A DNA stretch of 64,000 nt from Candidatus Nitrosoglobus terrae. GTDB taxonomy: Bacteria > Pseudomonadota > Gammaproteobacteria > Nitrosococcales > Nitrosococcaceae. The translations under genes and the position numbers were made by a program. Of the stretch, positions 1-9,459 are shown piece by piece. Positions within the stretch are counted from its first letter, which is position 1, and each line of letters begins with the position of its first letter. Under the pieces are notes generated by a model. That model saw only the letters and a list, made by a program, of their open reading frames with translations. It had not been told where the DNA came from and searched no databases. The DNA is taken from positions 248,001 through 312,000 of the forward strand of contig NZ_AP014836.1 of assembly GCF_002356115.1 (NCBI RefSeq), given 5' to 3'.

Positions 1-2
1 TC

Positions 3-668
3 GTTTTACCGCTACTGTTAGTGCTTGGGTTGCCAAATTGTATTTGTGCTACATTGCTACGCGTAAGCCGATCGCAAAGTGTTGCTTTATTAGCTGTTGG
101 TTTTTTCGCATCTCTTTTTGTAATAGGTACTCACCTATTTATAGATGATGTAACTCTTTGGTGGAAGCAGTGGCTAGAGCAGCATGTTACTCTAGTGCCA
201 GGGGCTACAGTTCAAGAATTTATAGATGAAGGATCTCTAGCTTTTATGAACGGGATAGTGTCCCTATTCTTCAGCGCAAGCTTGATGTTTACATTGCTCT
301 TAGCAAGAAAATGGCAGTCATTTTTACATCATTCAACAGAGTTTCAAGCCGAATTTCGTGCTTTGAGATTACCACGATCCCTGGCCTTGTTGGTAATAGG
401 CTTAGCTATTATGGTAACCCTGAAAGTTATTCCAGGCGCTGGTAGTCTTTGGGTTGATTTATTAATAGTGGCGATAATGATGTATTTATTTCAAGGAATA
501 GCTGTTTTATACGCGTTGGTTACTGGAAAAGGATTGTCGGCATGGTGGTTAACTCCCCTTTATATCGGGTTGTTATTTCTCCCCTCTCTAATCATTGGGG
601 GATTAGCGTTAGCGGGAATGGCAGATAGTTTAGTAAGCTTTAAAAGCTCTAACTCTTCTCGATCCTAA
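3..668 (+). CDS. Integral membrane protein, 5' end cut by window edge (DUF2232-like)
   Basis: The reading frame is open to the left edge, so the GTG at 21 is probably internal and the gene starts outside the window. About 215 visible residues contain five or so hydrophobic helices (near residues 22-40, 74-96, 118-140, 145-168 and 175-200) and an amphipathic loop around 98-115. The pattern resembles the C-terminal half of DUF2232 membrane proteins, which are usually near 290 residues, but no diagnostic motif is visible. argJ follows 39 bases later on the same strand. The function is unknown. Confidence 0.6.
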   Translation, partial: VLPLLLVLGLPNCICATLLRVSRSQSVALLAVGFFASLFVIGTHLFIDDVTLWWKQWLEQHVTLVPGATVQEFIDEGSLAFMNGIVSLFFSASLMFTLLLARKWQSFLHHSTEFQAEFRALRLPRSLALLVIGLAIMVTLKVIPGAGSLWVDLLIVAIMMYLFQGIAVLYALVTGKGLSAWWLTPLYIGLLFLPSLIIGGLALAGMADSLVSFKSSNSSRS

Positions 669-707
669 TTGCCAACAATTTAGGTTCTCTCCTGATTAAA
701 AAGCTCT

Positions 708-1925
708 ATGACAACTGATCTTAAGCCTTTACCAAAGTTATTACCTGTAAAAGGGATTAACATAGGCACTGTCGCGGCAGGTATTCGTTACCGAAATCGT
801 CCTGATTTAGTAGTGATTGAAGCAGCTAAAGGGAGTAACTGTGCGGCTGTTTTTACCCGTAATGCTTTTTGTGCGGCGCCTATTGTAGTGGCTCGTCGTC
901 ATTTATCCGAAGGTTCTCCTTATTTGCTATTAATTAATGCAGGTAATGCCAATGCGGGTACTGGGGATCAAGGACTAATGGATGCTCAGGCATGCTGTAC
1001 TACGTTAGCCGATCTGAGTGGCGTAGATTCTAACGCAGTGCTTCCTTTCTCTACCGGAGTTATTGGCGAGCGATTACCGGTATCAATTATTCAGGCTGCT
1101 CTACCGCTAGCATGGGAAGCTCGCTCATCTACTGGATGGCTTACTGCAGCTCAAGCTATTATGACGACCGATACGGTACTTAAAGGACTCTCTAGAGAGC
1201 TTATCTTTCAAGGTCGTCTAGTAACAATTACTGGAATTGCTAAAGGATCGGGCATGATTTGGCCAGATATGGCAACAATGCTTGCTTTTCTGGCTACAGA
1301 TGCCCAGATACCTAAAGCGCTATTACAGCGCTGCCTCACCAAAGCAGTGGAAGAAAGCTTTAATTGTATTACGGTTGACGGTGATACCTCAACTAATGAT
1401 GCTTGCGTGCTGCTGGCTACTGGGAAAAGTGGCATCTCTATTGAAAATACTGATAGTGTAGATTTCATAACTTTTCAGCAGACTGTCACTGAAATTTGCC
1501 AATATTTAGCGCAAGCCATTATTCGAGATGGGGAAGGAGCAACCAAGTTTATTACGGTTAGAGTGACGGGCGGCGCAAATATCCAAGAATGCAAGCAGGT
1601 AGCTTATAATATTGCCCATTCTCCTTTAGTGAAAACTGCATTTTTTGCCAGCGATCCTAATTGGGGTCGGATTTTAGCAGCTGTAGGCCGGAGTAATATC
1701 TTGGGTCTCACTTTAGATCGTATTTCTCTTTATTTAAGTGAGGTTTGTGTCGTTTCTAATGGGGTTATTCATCCAGATTACTCCGAAGATCGTGGCCATG
1801 CGGTAATGCAGCGAGGGGAAATTACCGTAGAAGTAAACCTAGGCCGTGGTGAGGCGGAGATTCAAATTTGGACCTGTGATTTTTCTTATGATTACGTGAA
1901 AATTAATGCGGAATATCGCAGCTAA
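708..1925 (+). CDS. argJ: Bifunctional glutamate N-acetyltransferase / amino-acid acetyltransferase ArgJ
   Basis: ArgJ moves the acetyl group from N-acetylornithine to glutamate, and in bifunctional forms also from acetyl-CoA, in cyclic arginine biosynthesis in the cytosol. The 405-residue length is normal. The self-cleavage region [14 protein letters not shown] is present near residues 179-192. ArgJ-type enzymes cut themselves before the threonine of the ATML stretch, and this threonine then becomes the nucleophile. The C-terminal half keeps the [15 protein letters not shown] motif. The ATG at 708 follows the membrane protein closely. The family assignment is secure; mono- versus bifunctionality cannot be read from sequence alone. 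Confidence 0.96.
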   Translation: MTTDLKPLPKLLPVKGINIGTVAAGIRYRNRPDLVVIEAAKGSNCAAVFTRNAFCAAPIVVARRHLSEGSPYLLLINAGNANAGTGDQGLMDAQACCTTLADLSGVDSNAVLPFSTGVIGERLPVSIIQAALPLAWEARSSTGWLTAAQAIMTTDTVLKGLSRELIFQGRLVTITGIAKGSGMIWPDMATMLAFLATDAQIPKALLQRCLTKAVEESFNCITVDGDTSTNDACVLLATGKSGISIENTDSVDFITFQQTVTEICQYLAQAIIRDGEGATKFITVRVTGGANIQECKQVAYNIAHSPLVKTAFFASDPNWGRILAAVGRSNILGLTLDRISLYLSEVCVVSNGVIHPDYSEDRGHAVMQRGEITVEVNLGRGEAEIQIWTCDFSYDYVKINAEYRS

Positions 1926-1981
1926 TTATCTAATTTTAGGATCTAAATTAGTGATGAGCTTTGATTTTAATAGAGCGTAGT

Positions 1982-3166
1982 ATGGCTAGCGGCAAACGAA
2001 AGCAAATTGAGGCTAAGAGCCTCTATTATATTACGCATAAGGACAATATCCCTTCTATACTCCGTTATGGAGTGCTTTCACACGCTAAGATCGAAGAGAG
2101 AGGAATCAAACACCAGTCTATTTACGATACTGAGATCGTCAGTAATAGACGAGGCAAAGAAACACCTGATGGCCGAAGTTTATGGGGGTTTGCGAACGTC
2201 TATTTCCAGCCTCGCAATCCCATGATGTATCGAGTAATCCATGAGAGAGGGCGAGATCACTTAGCTGTGGTAGCGCTAAAAAAAGATATACTTGACTGTG
2301 CTGGATTGTTCATTACGGACGGGAATGCAGCGAACGATGCGACAACTTTCTACGATGGGCAGCGGGGTGTCGAGGTTCTCGTGGAAACTTGGGGTATCAT
2401 TACAGGTGAGTGGTGGAATTCCACCGATGGCTCAAAGCGGAAGATCATGGCGGAATGTCTAGTTCCAGATACTATCCCACCTGAATATATCCATTCTGTC
2501 TACGTTGCGAATCATAAGATCGCTGACGAGTTACGTGAAAAAACTATTGGCCTAACTATACTGATTGTTCCTGAACCTAACTTATTTTTCTGCCCTACTA
2601 GTCATTATAAGATGACTGAAAAGCTTTCTTTGGTAGCAGGAGATATGTTTTTTTCTACTGCGCAAACACTAACTATAAGTGTTAATACGGTAGGTGTGAT
2701 GGGCAAAGGGTTAGCCTCTAGAACTAAATACCAGTTCCCGGATGTTTATGTTGTCTATCAGGATACATGTCGGCAAAAATTGCTTCGCATGGGGAAACCA
2801 TACCTATATAAACGTGAGGCTTCGTTTGACGAAGAGCTTATGGATGAGCCTAGCCTGATCTCTACCCCCAATAACGTTAAGTGGTTTTTACTCTTTGCTA
2901 CAAAAAATCATTGGCGTCGAAATTCTGATCTTCTGGGAATTATACAAGGCCTTGAATGGATACAGGAAAATGCTAATTCTTTGGGTATTCAGTCACTAGC
3001 AATACCAGCGCTTGGATGTGGCCTTGGTAACCTTAATTGGAAAGATGTTGGCCCCATTATGTGTCAACATCTACACAAACTAAACATGCGAATAATAATC
3101 TACTTACCGCGGGAAGGCACTATCCCAGAGGAGTATCTTAAGCCGGATTATCTATTGGCAAAATGA
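1982..3166 (+). CDS. DarT-DarG-like fusion: DNA ADP-ribosyltransferase plus macrodomain hydrolase in one chain
   Basis: Numbered from the possible TTG start at 1961; the ATG at 1982 is residue 8 and is the better start. Residues about 18-205 look like DarT: YYITHKDNIPSILRYGVLS at 22-40 and a KIMAECLVP segment whose E165 fits the catalytic glutamate. Residues about 220-385 look like a DarG macrodomain: NTVGVMGKGLA at 242-252, FATKNHWR with the candidate catalytic K315, and ALGCGLGNLNW at 350-360. DarT puts ADP-ribose on thymidine in single-stranded DNA and DarG removes it. The two are normally separate neighbouring genes, and fusion in one polypeptide is unusual. The C-terminal immunity domain found in many DarG proteins is absent. 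The 3' end overlaps the convergent Rieske gene by 29 bases. Confidence 0.85.
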   Translation: MASGKRKQIEAKSLYYITHKDNIPSILRYGVLSHAKIEERGIKHQSIYDTEIVSNRRGKETPDGRSLWGFANVYFQPRNPMMYRVIHERGRDHLAVVALKKDILDCAGLFITDGNAANDATTFYDGQRGVEVLVETWGIITGEWWNSTDGSKRKIMAECLVPDTIPPEYIHSVYVANHKIADELREKTIGLTILIVPEPNLFFCPTSHYKMTEKLSLVAGDMFFSTAQTLTISVNTVGVMGKGLASRTKYQFPDVYVVYQDTCRQKLLRMGKPYLYKREASFDEELMDEPSLISTPNNVKWFLLFATKNHWRRNSDLLGIIQGLEWIQENANSLGIQSLAIPALGCGLGNLNWKDVGPIMCQHLHKLNMRIIIYLPREGTIPEEYLKPDYLLAK

Positions 3167-3470
3167 TATCAATTTTATTATCGATTAACTTATATGATAT
3201 AGGTTTTAGATATTGTCCAATACAAGGACCGGCGATACAGAGGCCGTCTTCAAACCTGAATAAAGCCCCATGATTAGCACATTGAATATATTGGCCTGAC
3301 GTATCAAGGAACTGATCTACAACCCAGTTAAGGGTGATACCCATATGGGGACAATAATTTAGGTAAGCCCAGATTTGATCGTTTTGGCGAAGCATGAATA
3401 GATCTTGGCGATTTAAAGTAAACTCACGGGTGCCATGTTTGGGGAGATCATCTAAGTCGCATAAGAACAT
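3138..3470 (-). CDS. Small Rieske [2Fe-2S] ferredoxin
   Basis: This 110-residue soluble Rieske protein has both cluster-binding boxes: C40-x-H42 in NYCPHMGI and C64-x2-H67 in CANHGALF. Such stand-alone Rieske proteins carry electrons for oxygenases or reductases; no partner lies next to it. No signal peptide or membrane helix is seen, so it should be cytosolic. It starts 11 bases after the PfkB kinase gene and is probably the last gene of the adk operon. Its 3' end runs 29 bases into the convergent DarT-DarG-like gene. Confidence 0.85.
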   Translation of the reverse strand: MFLCDLDDLPKHGTREFTLNRQDLFMLRQNDQIWAYLNYCPHMGITLNWVVDQFLDTSGQYIQCANHGALFRFEDGLCIAGPCIGQYLKPISYKLIDNKIDIILPIDNPA

Positions 3471-3481
3471 AAAGATTATCT

Positions 3482-4348
3482 TTAGCTTATTAAACCTTCA
3501 AATCCGTACTGACCACATTTACGTCCGGCGAGCTGGCAAGCAAAGGTAAGAGATTTGGCAAATGGGTAATGGTGGAGGTGAGCGTGGATAAATCCGGCAT
3601 TAAAAGTATCACCAGCCCCTAGTGTATCTATTACTTGCAAAGGGGAAAAGGCGGGGACATGATGGCTTTTTCCTTTCTGATCTAAGCCATAAGCCCCTTC
3701 TTCACCCCAGGGGCAGATTTTTTCAATATTGGGTAGGCTTGGATGTAGCTGCTGTAAGAACCCTTCCGCATTCGAGTAGCCCAGATGAGTTACATAATGG
3801 CGGGAGAAAAACAAAACCGCTGCCCCCTTAAAAAGATTTTCAATCCCCGACCTTAGCTTTTCAATTTCCACTGAGTAAGGTAAGGGGGGAAATCGTTCAT
3901 GAATAAAACTTAGCATAGAGGTCGTCTCGATAACATTACGGCCTTCAGCATGAATCCAGTCGAAAGTAGAAAGGTCGATTTTTTCAAAATCAGCTAGGCT
4001 AAACTCGGGTAGATCTCGATAATGGACGATGGTTCGAGTACCCGTATCGTGGCTTAAGAGAATGTAAGAGGTAGGAGATTCCCCGCTTACTCTATGACAA
4101 TAATCTATATTGATCCCCTGTTGTTGTAGCCCTAAAGCAATTTCATCCCCATCGGTATCGGTGGCTAAAGTGCCAGCAAAGACACAATCATGGCCAAGTT
4201 GCTGCAAGACCGTCAACGTATTAGCACAGTTGCCACCGATACAGCGCCGCTGAGATAAAGCTCTAACTTCATCATCTTCTACAGGATAACATTCAACGGT
4301 ATTAATAATATCGAGGGTTGCATTTCCAATACCCAATATTCTTGCCAT
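3482..4348 (-). CDS. PfkB-family sugar/nucleoside kinase
   Basis: A 288-residue PfkB-fold kinase. The N-terminal signature GGNCANTLTVLQQLG and the C-terminal DTLGAGDTFNAGFIHA motif, whose aspartate is the catalytic base, are both present. The family phosphorylates ribose, fructose, nucleosides and similar sugars; the sequence resembles the ketohexokinase-like group, but the substrate cannot be fixed. It lies 9 bases after adk and 11 bases before the Rieske gene, so the three are probably co-transcribed. Confidence 0.85.
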   Translation of the reverse strand: MARILGIGNATLDIINTVECYPVEDDEVRALSQRRCIGGNCANTLTVLQQLGHDCVFAGTLATDTDGDEIALGLQQQGINIDYCHRVSGESPTSYILLSHDTGTRTIVHYRDLPEFSLADFEKIDLSTFDWIHAEGRNVIETTSMLSFIHERFPPLPYSVEIEKLRSGIENLFKGAAVLFFSRHYVTHLGYSNAEGFLQQLHPSLPNIEKICPWGEEGAYGLDQKGKSHHVPAFSPLQVIDTLGAGDTFNAGFIHAHLHHYPFAKSLTFACQLAGRKCGQYGFEGLIS

Positions 4349-4357
4349 AGAGAATGA

Positions 4358-5014
4358 CTATAAAGTAACTTCTAGGATCTGGCTGAGGTTATTAGCTATA
4401 TCTACTACGTTATCGGTGCCATTGACCTTATATAGCTTGCCCTGAGCAGCATAATAATCAATAAGAGGCGCTGTTTGGGTTTCATAAGTTTGTAGGCGGT
4501 TGTGGATGGTTTGCTCATTATCATCTGATCGCTGGATGAGTTGATGGCTACCACATTGATCGCAACGCGATGAATCTTTAGGGGGTGAAAAATAAAGATT
4601 ATAGATGGTACCGCAAGCTTGACAGGTACGACGTCCTGTCAGTCGCTTCATTAGCACTTCAAAATCTACATCCAGCAGAATGACGGCTTGTAGCGGCTGA
4701 TTCTGAGAGCTAAGCATTGTATCGAGAGATCTAGCTTGAGTTAGGTTTCGAGGAAATCCATCAAGAATGTAACCTTGGGTCGCATCGGCTTGAACGAGTC
4801 GCTCACCTACAATGCGAGTTACGATATCATCGGAGACTAATTCTCCCGCTTCCATGGCGGCTTTAGCTTGTTTTCCTAGCGGGCTACCTGCGGCAACAGC
4901 GTCACGTAATAAGTCTCCAGTGGAGATTTGAGGAATATTATATTTTTGGGATAGTAATTTACCTTGAGTTCCTTTTCCAGATCCTGGGGCGCCAAGTAAC
5001 GCTATTCTCATCAT
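4358..5014 (-). CDS. adk: Adenylate kinase
   Basis: Adk interconverts ATP plus AMP and two ADP in the cytosol. The 218-residue protein has the P-loop GAPGSGKGTQ at residues 8-17, the AMP-binding stretch ISTGDLLRD, the DGFPRN motif, and a long LID domain carrying four cysteines (CQACG and CDQCGS). That makes it the zinc-binding long form, as in many Gram-positives and some gammaproteobacteria, unlike E. coli Adk. It heads the operon and is divergent from pfp across a 270-base gap. Confidence 0.97.
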   Translation of the reverse strand: MMRIALLGAPGSGKGTQGKLLSQKYNIPQISTGDLLRDAVAAGSPLGKQAKAAMEAGELVSDDIVTRIVGERLVQADATQGYILDGFPRNLTQARSLDTMLSSQNQPLQAVILLDVDFEVLMKRLTGRRTCQACGTIYNLYFSPPKDSSRCDQCGSHQLIQRSDDNEQTIHNRLQTYETQTAPLIDYYAAQGKLYKVNGTDNVVDIANNLSQILEVTL

Positions 5015-5284
5015 GAATTTTCCTTAAAAAATAACTAATATTGAACTATATCAAATATTAAAGTGTTTTTTCCTAATTTTATAGGATTGCTACGCTCGAA
5101 ATAAGTATGAAAGGCTACAGTGCTATCTGAGTAGCTTATAGAAGTGTTAATTTTTATTATTAAAAACGTAATATTTGGATTAGGAAATTAGTTCAATTGT
5201 AATAGAGCTATTTTTAGTATCTAGATCTAATTAGCTCATCCTAATTTTAGAGATATTCTTGTTAGCTTGATTAAGGAGAACAAT

Positions 5285-6553
5285 ATGGTTAAAAAAAATG
5301 CATTTTACGCTCAGTCAGGGGGTGTTTCCGCCGTTATTAATGCTTCTGCTTGCGGGCTTATTGAGACTGCTCGGCAATACTCGTCTAGCATCGGTAAGGT
5401 TTATGCGGGGCGTAATGGCATTATTGGTGCTTTAATGGAAAATCTGATTGATACTAGCCAAGAAAGCGATGACGCTATTAGGGCTTTACGGCACACTCCA
5501 GGGGGAGCATTCGGATCTTGCCGCTATAAACTCAAGAGACTTGAAGGGAACAAAGACGAATATGAGCGTTTAATTAGAGTGTTTAAAGCCCATGATATAG
5601 GGTATTTTTTTTATAATGGGGGCGGTGACTCCCAAGATACTGCTTATAAGGTATCTCAAATTGGAGATCGGCTAGGATACCCTGTGGTTTGTATTGGCAT
5701 TCCTAAAACCATAGATAATGATTTGGCGGTGACGGATAACAGTCCAGGATTTGGATCGGTTGCAAAATATGTGGCCGTCTCAGTGCGAGAGGCTGCTTTA
5801 GATGTGCTCTCTATGGCCTTAACTTCAACAAAAGTTTTCATTTTAGAGGTTATGGGTCGCCATGCAGGTTGGATTGCTGCTGCAAGCGGTTTAGCTGCAA
5901 TGCAAGCGGGGGATGCGCCTCATATTATCTTGTTTCCTGAAATTCCTTTTAATGAAGATCAATTTCTCCGTAAAGTGAATAGCAGCGTTAAGGATTATGG
6001 GTATTGCGTGATTGTGGCCTCAGAAGGCGTACGTAATGAGGTAGGCCAGTTTTTATCTGCTATGAGCGCTCAGCAAGATGCCTTTGGTCATGCCCAGCTT
6101 GGCGGCTTAGCGCCTTTTTTAGCTCAGATAGTAAAGGAGAAGCTAGGTTATAAATACCATTGGGCGGTATCAGATTATCTACAGCGATCGGCTCGGCATA
6201 TTGCCTCCCAAGTAGATGTTGAACAAGCCTATCAAGTTGGTAAAGCTGCTGTGGAGTTGGCGGTTAAGGGTGAGAATGCGGTGATGCCTATCATTATACG
6301 TACATCCCAGGATCCCTATCGCTGGGAGATTGGATCAACTGCGCTGAAAAATGTAGCTAATGTGGAAAAGAAATTGCCTCAAAATTTTATTACCCAAGAA
6401 GGCTTTGGGATTACGCAAGCAGCTCATTCTTATTTAGCGCCCTTAATTGATGGGGAAGACTACCCTCCTTATAAGCATGGATTACCTGTCTATGTACAAC
6501 TTAAAAATATTCCAGTTGAGAAGAAGCTTAAGGAAACATTTATCTTAACTTAA
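5285..6553 (+). CDS. pfp: Pyrophosphate-dependent 6-phosphofructokinase
   Basis: The enzyme interconverts fructose 6-phosphate and fructose 1,6-bisphosphate using PPi. The ATG at 5285 is chosen over the upstream TTG (5267) because AAGGAG sits just before it. Counted from that ATG, GGGDS (112-116) has Asp where ATP enzymes have Gly, and PKTIDND (140-146) has Lys141; both are marks of the PPi-dependent type. EVMGRHAGWIAA is the substrate-binding motif. The length (422 residues) suits the group found in methylotrophs and ammonia oxidisers, where the enzyme lets glycolytic flux run reversibly with little energy cost. It is a single gene followed by a strong hairpin. Confidence 0.95.
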   Translation: MVKKNAFYAQSGGVSAVINASACGLIETARQYSSSIGKVYAGRNGIIGALMENLIDTSQESDDAIRALRHTPGGAFGSCRYKLKRLEGNKDEYERLIRVFKAHDIGYFFYNGGGDSQDTAYKVSQIGDRLGYPVVCIGIPKTIDNDLAVTDNSPGFGSVAKYVAVSVREAALDVLSMALTSTKVFILEVMGRHAGWIAAASGLAAMQAGDAPHIILFPEIPFNEDQFLRKVNSSVKDYGYCVIVASEGVRNEVGQFLSAMSAQQDAFGHAQLGGLAPFLAQIVKEKLGYKYHWAVSDYLQRSARHIASQVDVEQAYQVGKAAVELAVKGENAVMPIIIRTSQDPYRWEIGSTALKNVANVEKKLPQNFITQEGFGITQAAHSYLAPLIDGEDYPPYKHGLPVYVQLKNIPVEKKLKETFILT

Positions 6554-6583
6554 GCTAGAGTAATTAGAAGTAGCGCGAATAAA

Positions 6584-6636
6584 TTAGGCTACCGTAGGAT
6601 GCTTTAGCCCATAGCTTCAGGGTAGCCTAAATATGA
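6584..6636 (+). terminator. Hairpin downstream of pfp
   Basis: A 10-base-pair perfect stem (TTAGGCTACC / GGTAGCCTAA at 6584-6593 and 6621-6630) with a 27-base loop lies 30 bases after the pfp stop. The convergent sppA gene ends just beyond, so the hairpin may serve both directions. No long T-run follows. Confidence 0.5.
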
Positions 6637-6695
6637 AAGTTTACAGTATTAAGTAAGCGTCGAAGAAGAAGCTAGGATTCCTAATGTTATTAACA

Positions 6696-7670
6696 TTATC
6701 TAATCTGACTAGAGATAAAGCTGGATAACGCACTGCTTAATGTGGCTCCAAGCTGATTGGCAAACCGTTCTAACAATCTAGGCTTAGAAGTGTAGTCAAC
6801 GATTTTTTCTGTCTTTAAGATCTCGTGGGCCACATAGTCGCTACTTCCTAAACCGTCTATTAGCCCGAGGGTAAGAGCTTCTTCTCCTGTCCATACTAGG
6901 CCGCTGAAAAGAGAGGGATCATCTTTAAGTCGATCTCCTCGGCCTTCTTTTACTTTCTGAATGAATTGCTCATGGATATTAGTTAACATTTTCTGGATAT
7001 GCTGGCGGTCAGATTCTGCTGTTGGTGAGAATGGGTCAAGAAAACCTTTGTGATCTCCTGCCGTGAATAAACGCCGCTCTATCCCTAATTTTTCCATAGC
7101 CTCGACAAATCCGAAGCTGTTAAGCAATACGCCAATAGAGCCTACGAGGCTTGCTTTATCCGCATAAATTTTATCTGCTGCCACTGCAATATAGTATCCG
7201 CCAGAGGCACAGATGTCGGTGATAACCGCATAGATGGGGATTTTGGAGTGCTTTTGATGTAGACGGTGAATTTCATCGTTAATATAGCCTGCTTGAACTG
7301 GGCTGCCACCAGGGCTGTTAATACGCAGGATAACTCCAGTAGTGTGCTCATTTTCAAAGGCCGCTTGTAGCCCTTTTTTAATATTCTCTGCGCTAGCAGG
7401 TAGGTCAGCAGTAATTACCCCATCTATATCTATCAATGCAGTATGAGGTGTTGAGATTCCTGGGGCGCTAGCTCTATCAAGAGAATATAACCATAAGACC
7501 GTGATCAGGTAAGCGAAAAATAATATTTTAAAAAAAATGCTCCAACGACGCGCTCGCTGTTGTTCTTTGAGGGCACTGAAAGCTAGGCGTTGTAAAGTCT
7601 CTTGTTCCCAAGATAACTGTTCTTTTGCTTTTTTTGGGGAGAGCGGGATAGAAGGATTTTGTTCAGACAT
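6696..7670 (-). CDS. sppA: Signal peptide peptidase SppA-type S49 serine protease
   Basis: The protein has a cytosolic N-terminus, one membrane anchor (IFFKILFFAYLITVLWLYSL, about residues 44-63), then a periplasmic S49 protease domain. The ICASGGYYIAVAADKIYAD motif carries the nucleophile serine. The length of about 324 residues is that of the short, homo-octameric SppA type (SohB/SppA36K-like), not the 618-residue E. coli SppA. The ATG at 7670 is preferred over 7685 because GGAGG lies 5 bases upstream. It follows rluC closely, and the two are probably one operon. It degrades leftover signal peptides and membrane fragments. Confidence 0.9.
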   Translation of the reverse strand: MSEQNPSIPLSPKKAKEQLSWEQETLQRLAFSALKEQQRARRWSIFFKILFFAYLITVLWLYSLDRASAPGISTPHTALIDIDGVITADLPASAENIKKGLQAAFENEHTTGVILRINSPGGSPVQAGYINDEIHRLHQKHSKIPIYAVITDICASGGYYIAVAADKIYADKASLVGSIGVLLNSFGFVEAMEKLGIERRLFTAGDHKGFLDPFSPTAESDRQHIQKMLTNIHEQFIQKVKEGRGDRLKDDPSLFSGLVWTGEEALTLGLIDGLGSSDYVAHEILKTEKIVDYTSKPRLLERFANQLGATLSSALSSFISSQIR

Positions 7671-7695
7671 GAAGCCTCCATACATAGGGATCTGG

Positions 7696-8673
7696 TTAAG
7701 TTTTGCTCTTAGTAGAACGTTGAATAGGATATATTTTTAGGATAGTCTCTAATTCTGTAGGCAACGGCGCTGTTATTTCTATTGGCTTTACCTCTTTAGG
7801 GAAGGTGAAGGCCAATTGATGGGCGTGAAGAAATAACCGGTGTAGTCCTAGGCTTCGTAATTTCTTATTAAAATCAGGATCGCCATATTTTTTATCACCG
7901 CCTACTGGGTGGCCGAGATAAGCAGCATGTACCCGAATTTGATGGGTACGACCGGTTTCAAGAGTAACTGCCATCAGAGTCGCTTCGCTATAAAATTGCT
8001 TTGAGCGAAAATAACTGGAAGCAGATTTTCCTGCGGCACTTACTTTAACGGTTCGTTCACCGGATTGGGGCACATTTTTTAATAAAGGTAAGTCTACTTT
8101 TTGAGTATTTCTTTGCCAATGCCCTTTTACAAAGGCAAGGTAGTGCTTATGAATAAGCTGGTTTTTTTGCATCGCCTGTAGTGTCAGTAAAATATTTCTA
8201 TTTTTTGCAATCATAAGGCAACCTGAAGTTTCTCGATCTAAACGATGTACTAGCTCTAGAAAAGCGGCTGTTGGGCGTAAGATCCGCAGCGCTTCAATAA
8301 TTCCATAATCTATGCCACTACCACTATGAACTGGGATACCTGCCGGCTTATTAATAACGAGTAGCTTATCATTCTCATACAGTAAGCTGGCTTCAATTTG
8401 GCTGAGAAGATCTTGTCTTATTGGTTTTTTGGTAGAAGGATTGGGTATTCGTAGGGGTGGAATCCTAACCTGATCCCCTTGTTGTAAGCGGTAGCTACTG
8501 GTGATACGGGATTTATTAACTCGAACTTCCCCTTTACGTAAGCAGCGATAGATTCGGCTTTTTGGAACCCCTTTAAGGTGAGAGAGTAAAAAATTATCGA
8601 TCCGTTGACCTGTTTGTTCTGGTTGTATTTCTAAGATACGAACTAGAGTAGGGGATTTTTCCTCGGTGCTCAT
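7696..8673 (-). CDS. rluC: 23S rRNA pseudouridine synthase RluC
   Basis: An N-terminal S4 RNA-binding domain (about residues 17-75, RIDNFLLSHLKGVPKSRIYRCLRKG) precedes a RluA-type catalytic domain with HRLDRETSGC, whose aspartate is catalytic. Further motifs are GRTHQIRVH and GDKKYG. The S4-plus-RluA layout and the 325-residue length fit RluC, which modifies U955, U2504 and U2580 of E. coli 23S rRNA; RluD has the same layout and cannot be fully excluded. It is in line with sppA. In many gammaproteobacteria rluC lies beside rne, as here, where rne is divergent upstream. Confidence 0.9.
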   Translation of the reverse strand: MSTEEKSPTLVRILEIQPEQTGQRIDNFLLSHLKGVPKSRIYRCLRKGEVRVNKSRITSSYRLQQGDQVRIPPLRIPNPSTKKPIRQDLLSQIEASLLYENDKLLVINKPAGIPVHSGSGIDYGIIEALRILRPTAAFLELVHRLDRETSGCLMIAKNRNILLTLQAMQKNQLIHKHYLAFVKGHWQRNTQKVDLPLLKNVPQSGERTVKVSAAGKSASSYFRSKQFYSEATLMAVTLETGRTHQIRVHAAYLGHPVGGDKKYGDPDFNKKLRSLGLHRLFLHAHQLAFTFPKEVKPIEITAPLPTELETILKIYPIQRSTKSKT

Positions 8674-9459
8674 GAATCTAATTATTATGTTAAATAGCGA
8701 GCTTGTTTGATGCTAGAGAGAGAGCCTGATATATTGCAGGAAGTGAATCTATTATTCCAGTATTGTAAGCTGGTTTCGTGGACACTAACTTAGGGGTACT
8801 GTTTTTAGAAAAATATGCCTGAAGCATAGAACAAGGGTAGACATTACTTGTCTATAATTAAGAGGTTATTTCCATAGTGGTACAATTGGCTGAGGTAAAA
8901 TTAAATCTTTGAGCTTAATAACACTGGGTAGACTTCAGATAATTAACTTGTTTAATAGAACATACTAAGAAATTTTTAAAGATTGTGACGATAAATAAGG
9001 TTTTGTGAAGAGTAACGAGTAACCCTGAGGTTTTATGATTATAAAGAATTTTAGCAATTTTGGTTACAATAGAGTTTAAAAATAATAGATCAATTGCGTG
9101 AGTGACAAAGGCTATCGCCTGTTGTATATGAAATATCGTGCCCAAGCATTTATCAACTTCAGTGATATAAAAAACTCTCTGGAGCGCCTTTAGCTGTATG
9201 GCTATTTTTCTTCAGCTGAAGGAGGTTTATGCGGGTGAGAAGTGTTTATGTATTTTATTGACAGGCTATCCTGCGCTTTTTCTTTATTCTATTGTTGAGG
9301 TTTTCACGTTTGAAATCATATACCTCATCCTAAACGGTTTATACATATATTCTCGTTATTCTCGCAAATACTTACAGTTTATAGCCATTACCGCTAGAGA
9401 TTTGGTATATGTAGCTAGCTGTAGGTGTGGACATGTGTAGGAATTAAGGAACGAGATTC
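8674..9459. other. Long intergenic region with rluC and rne promoters and the rne leader
   Basis: This 786-base AT-rich gap separates divergent rluC and rne. Two open frames (8915-9145 minus, 9198-9440 plus) have no convincing ribosome site, no family resemblance and untypical composition, so they are not called. In enterobacteria the rne leader is a long structured RNA through which RNase E controls its own message; a comparable leader here is plausible but no conserved hairpin could be recognised. The rne ribosome site is GGAAC just before the ATG. Confidence 0.4.

Noticed and set aside
1208-1468. Minus-strand open frame inside argJ
   Set aside because: It is the reverse-frame shadow of a strongly conserved gene.
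8760-8830. Possible insertion-sequence end near GTGGACACTAACTTAGGGG
   Set aside because: It resembles an IS3-type end by eye but has no partner end or transposase in the window.
8915-9440. Two open frames in the rne leader (minus 8915-9145, plus 9198-9440)
   Set aside because: No ribosome site, no family-like pattern, odd composition (many Ile/Tyr runs from AT-rich DNA), and position in a leader expected to be non-coding.
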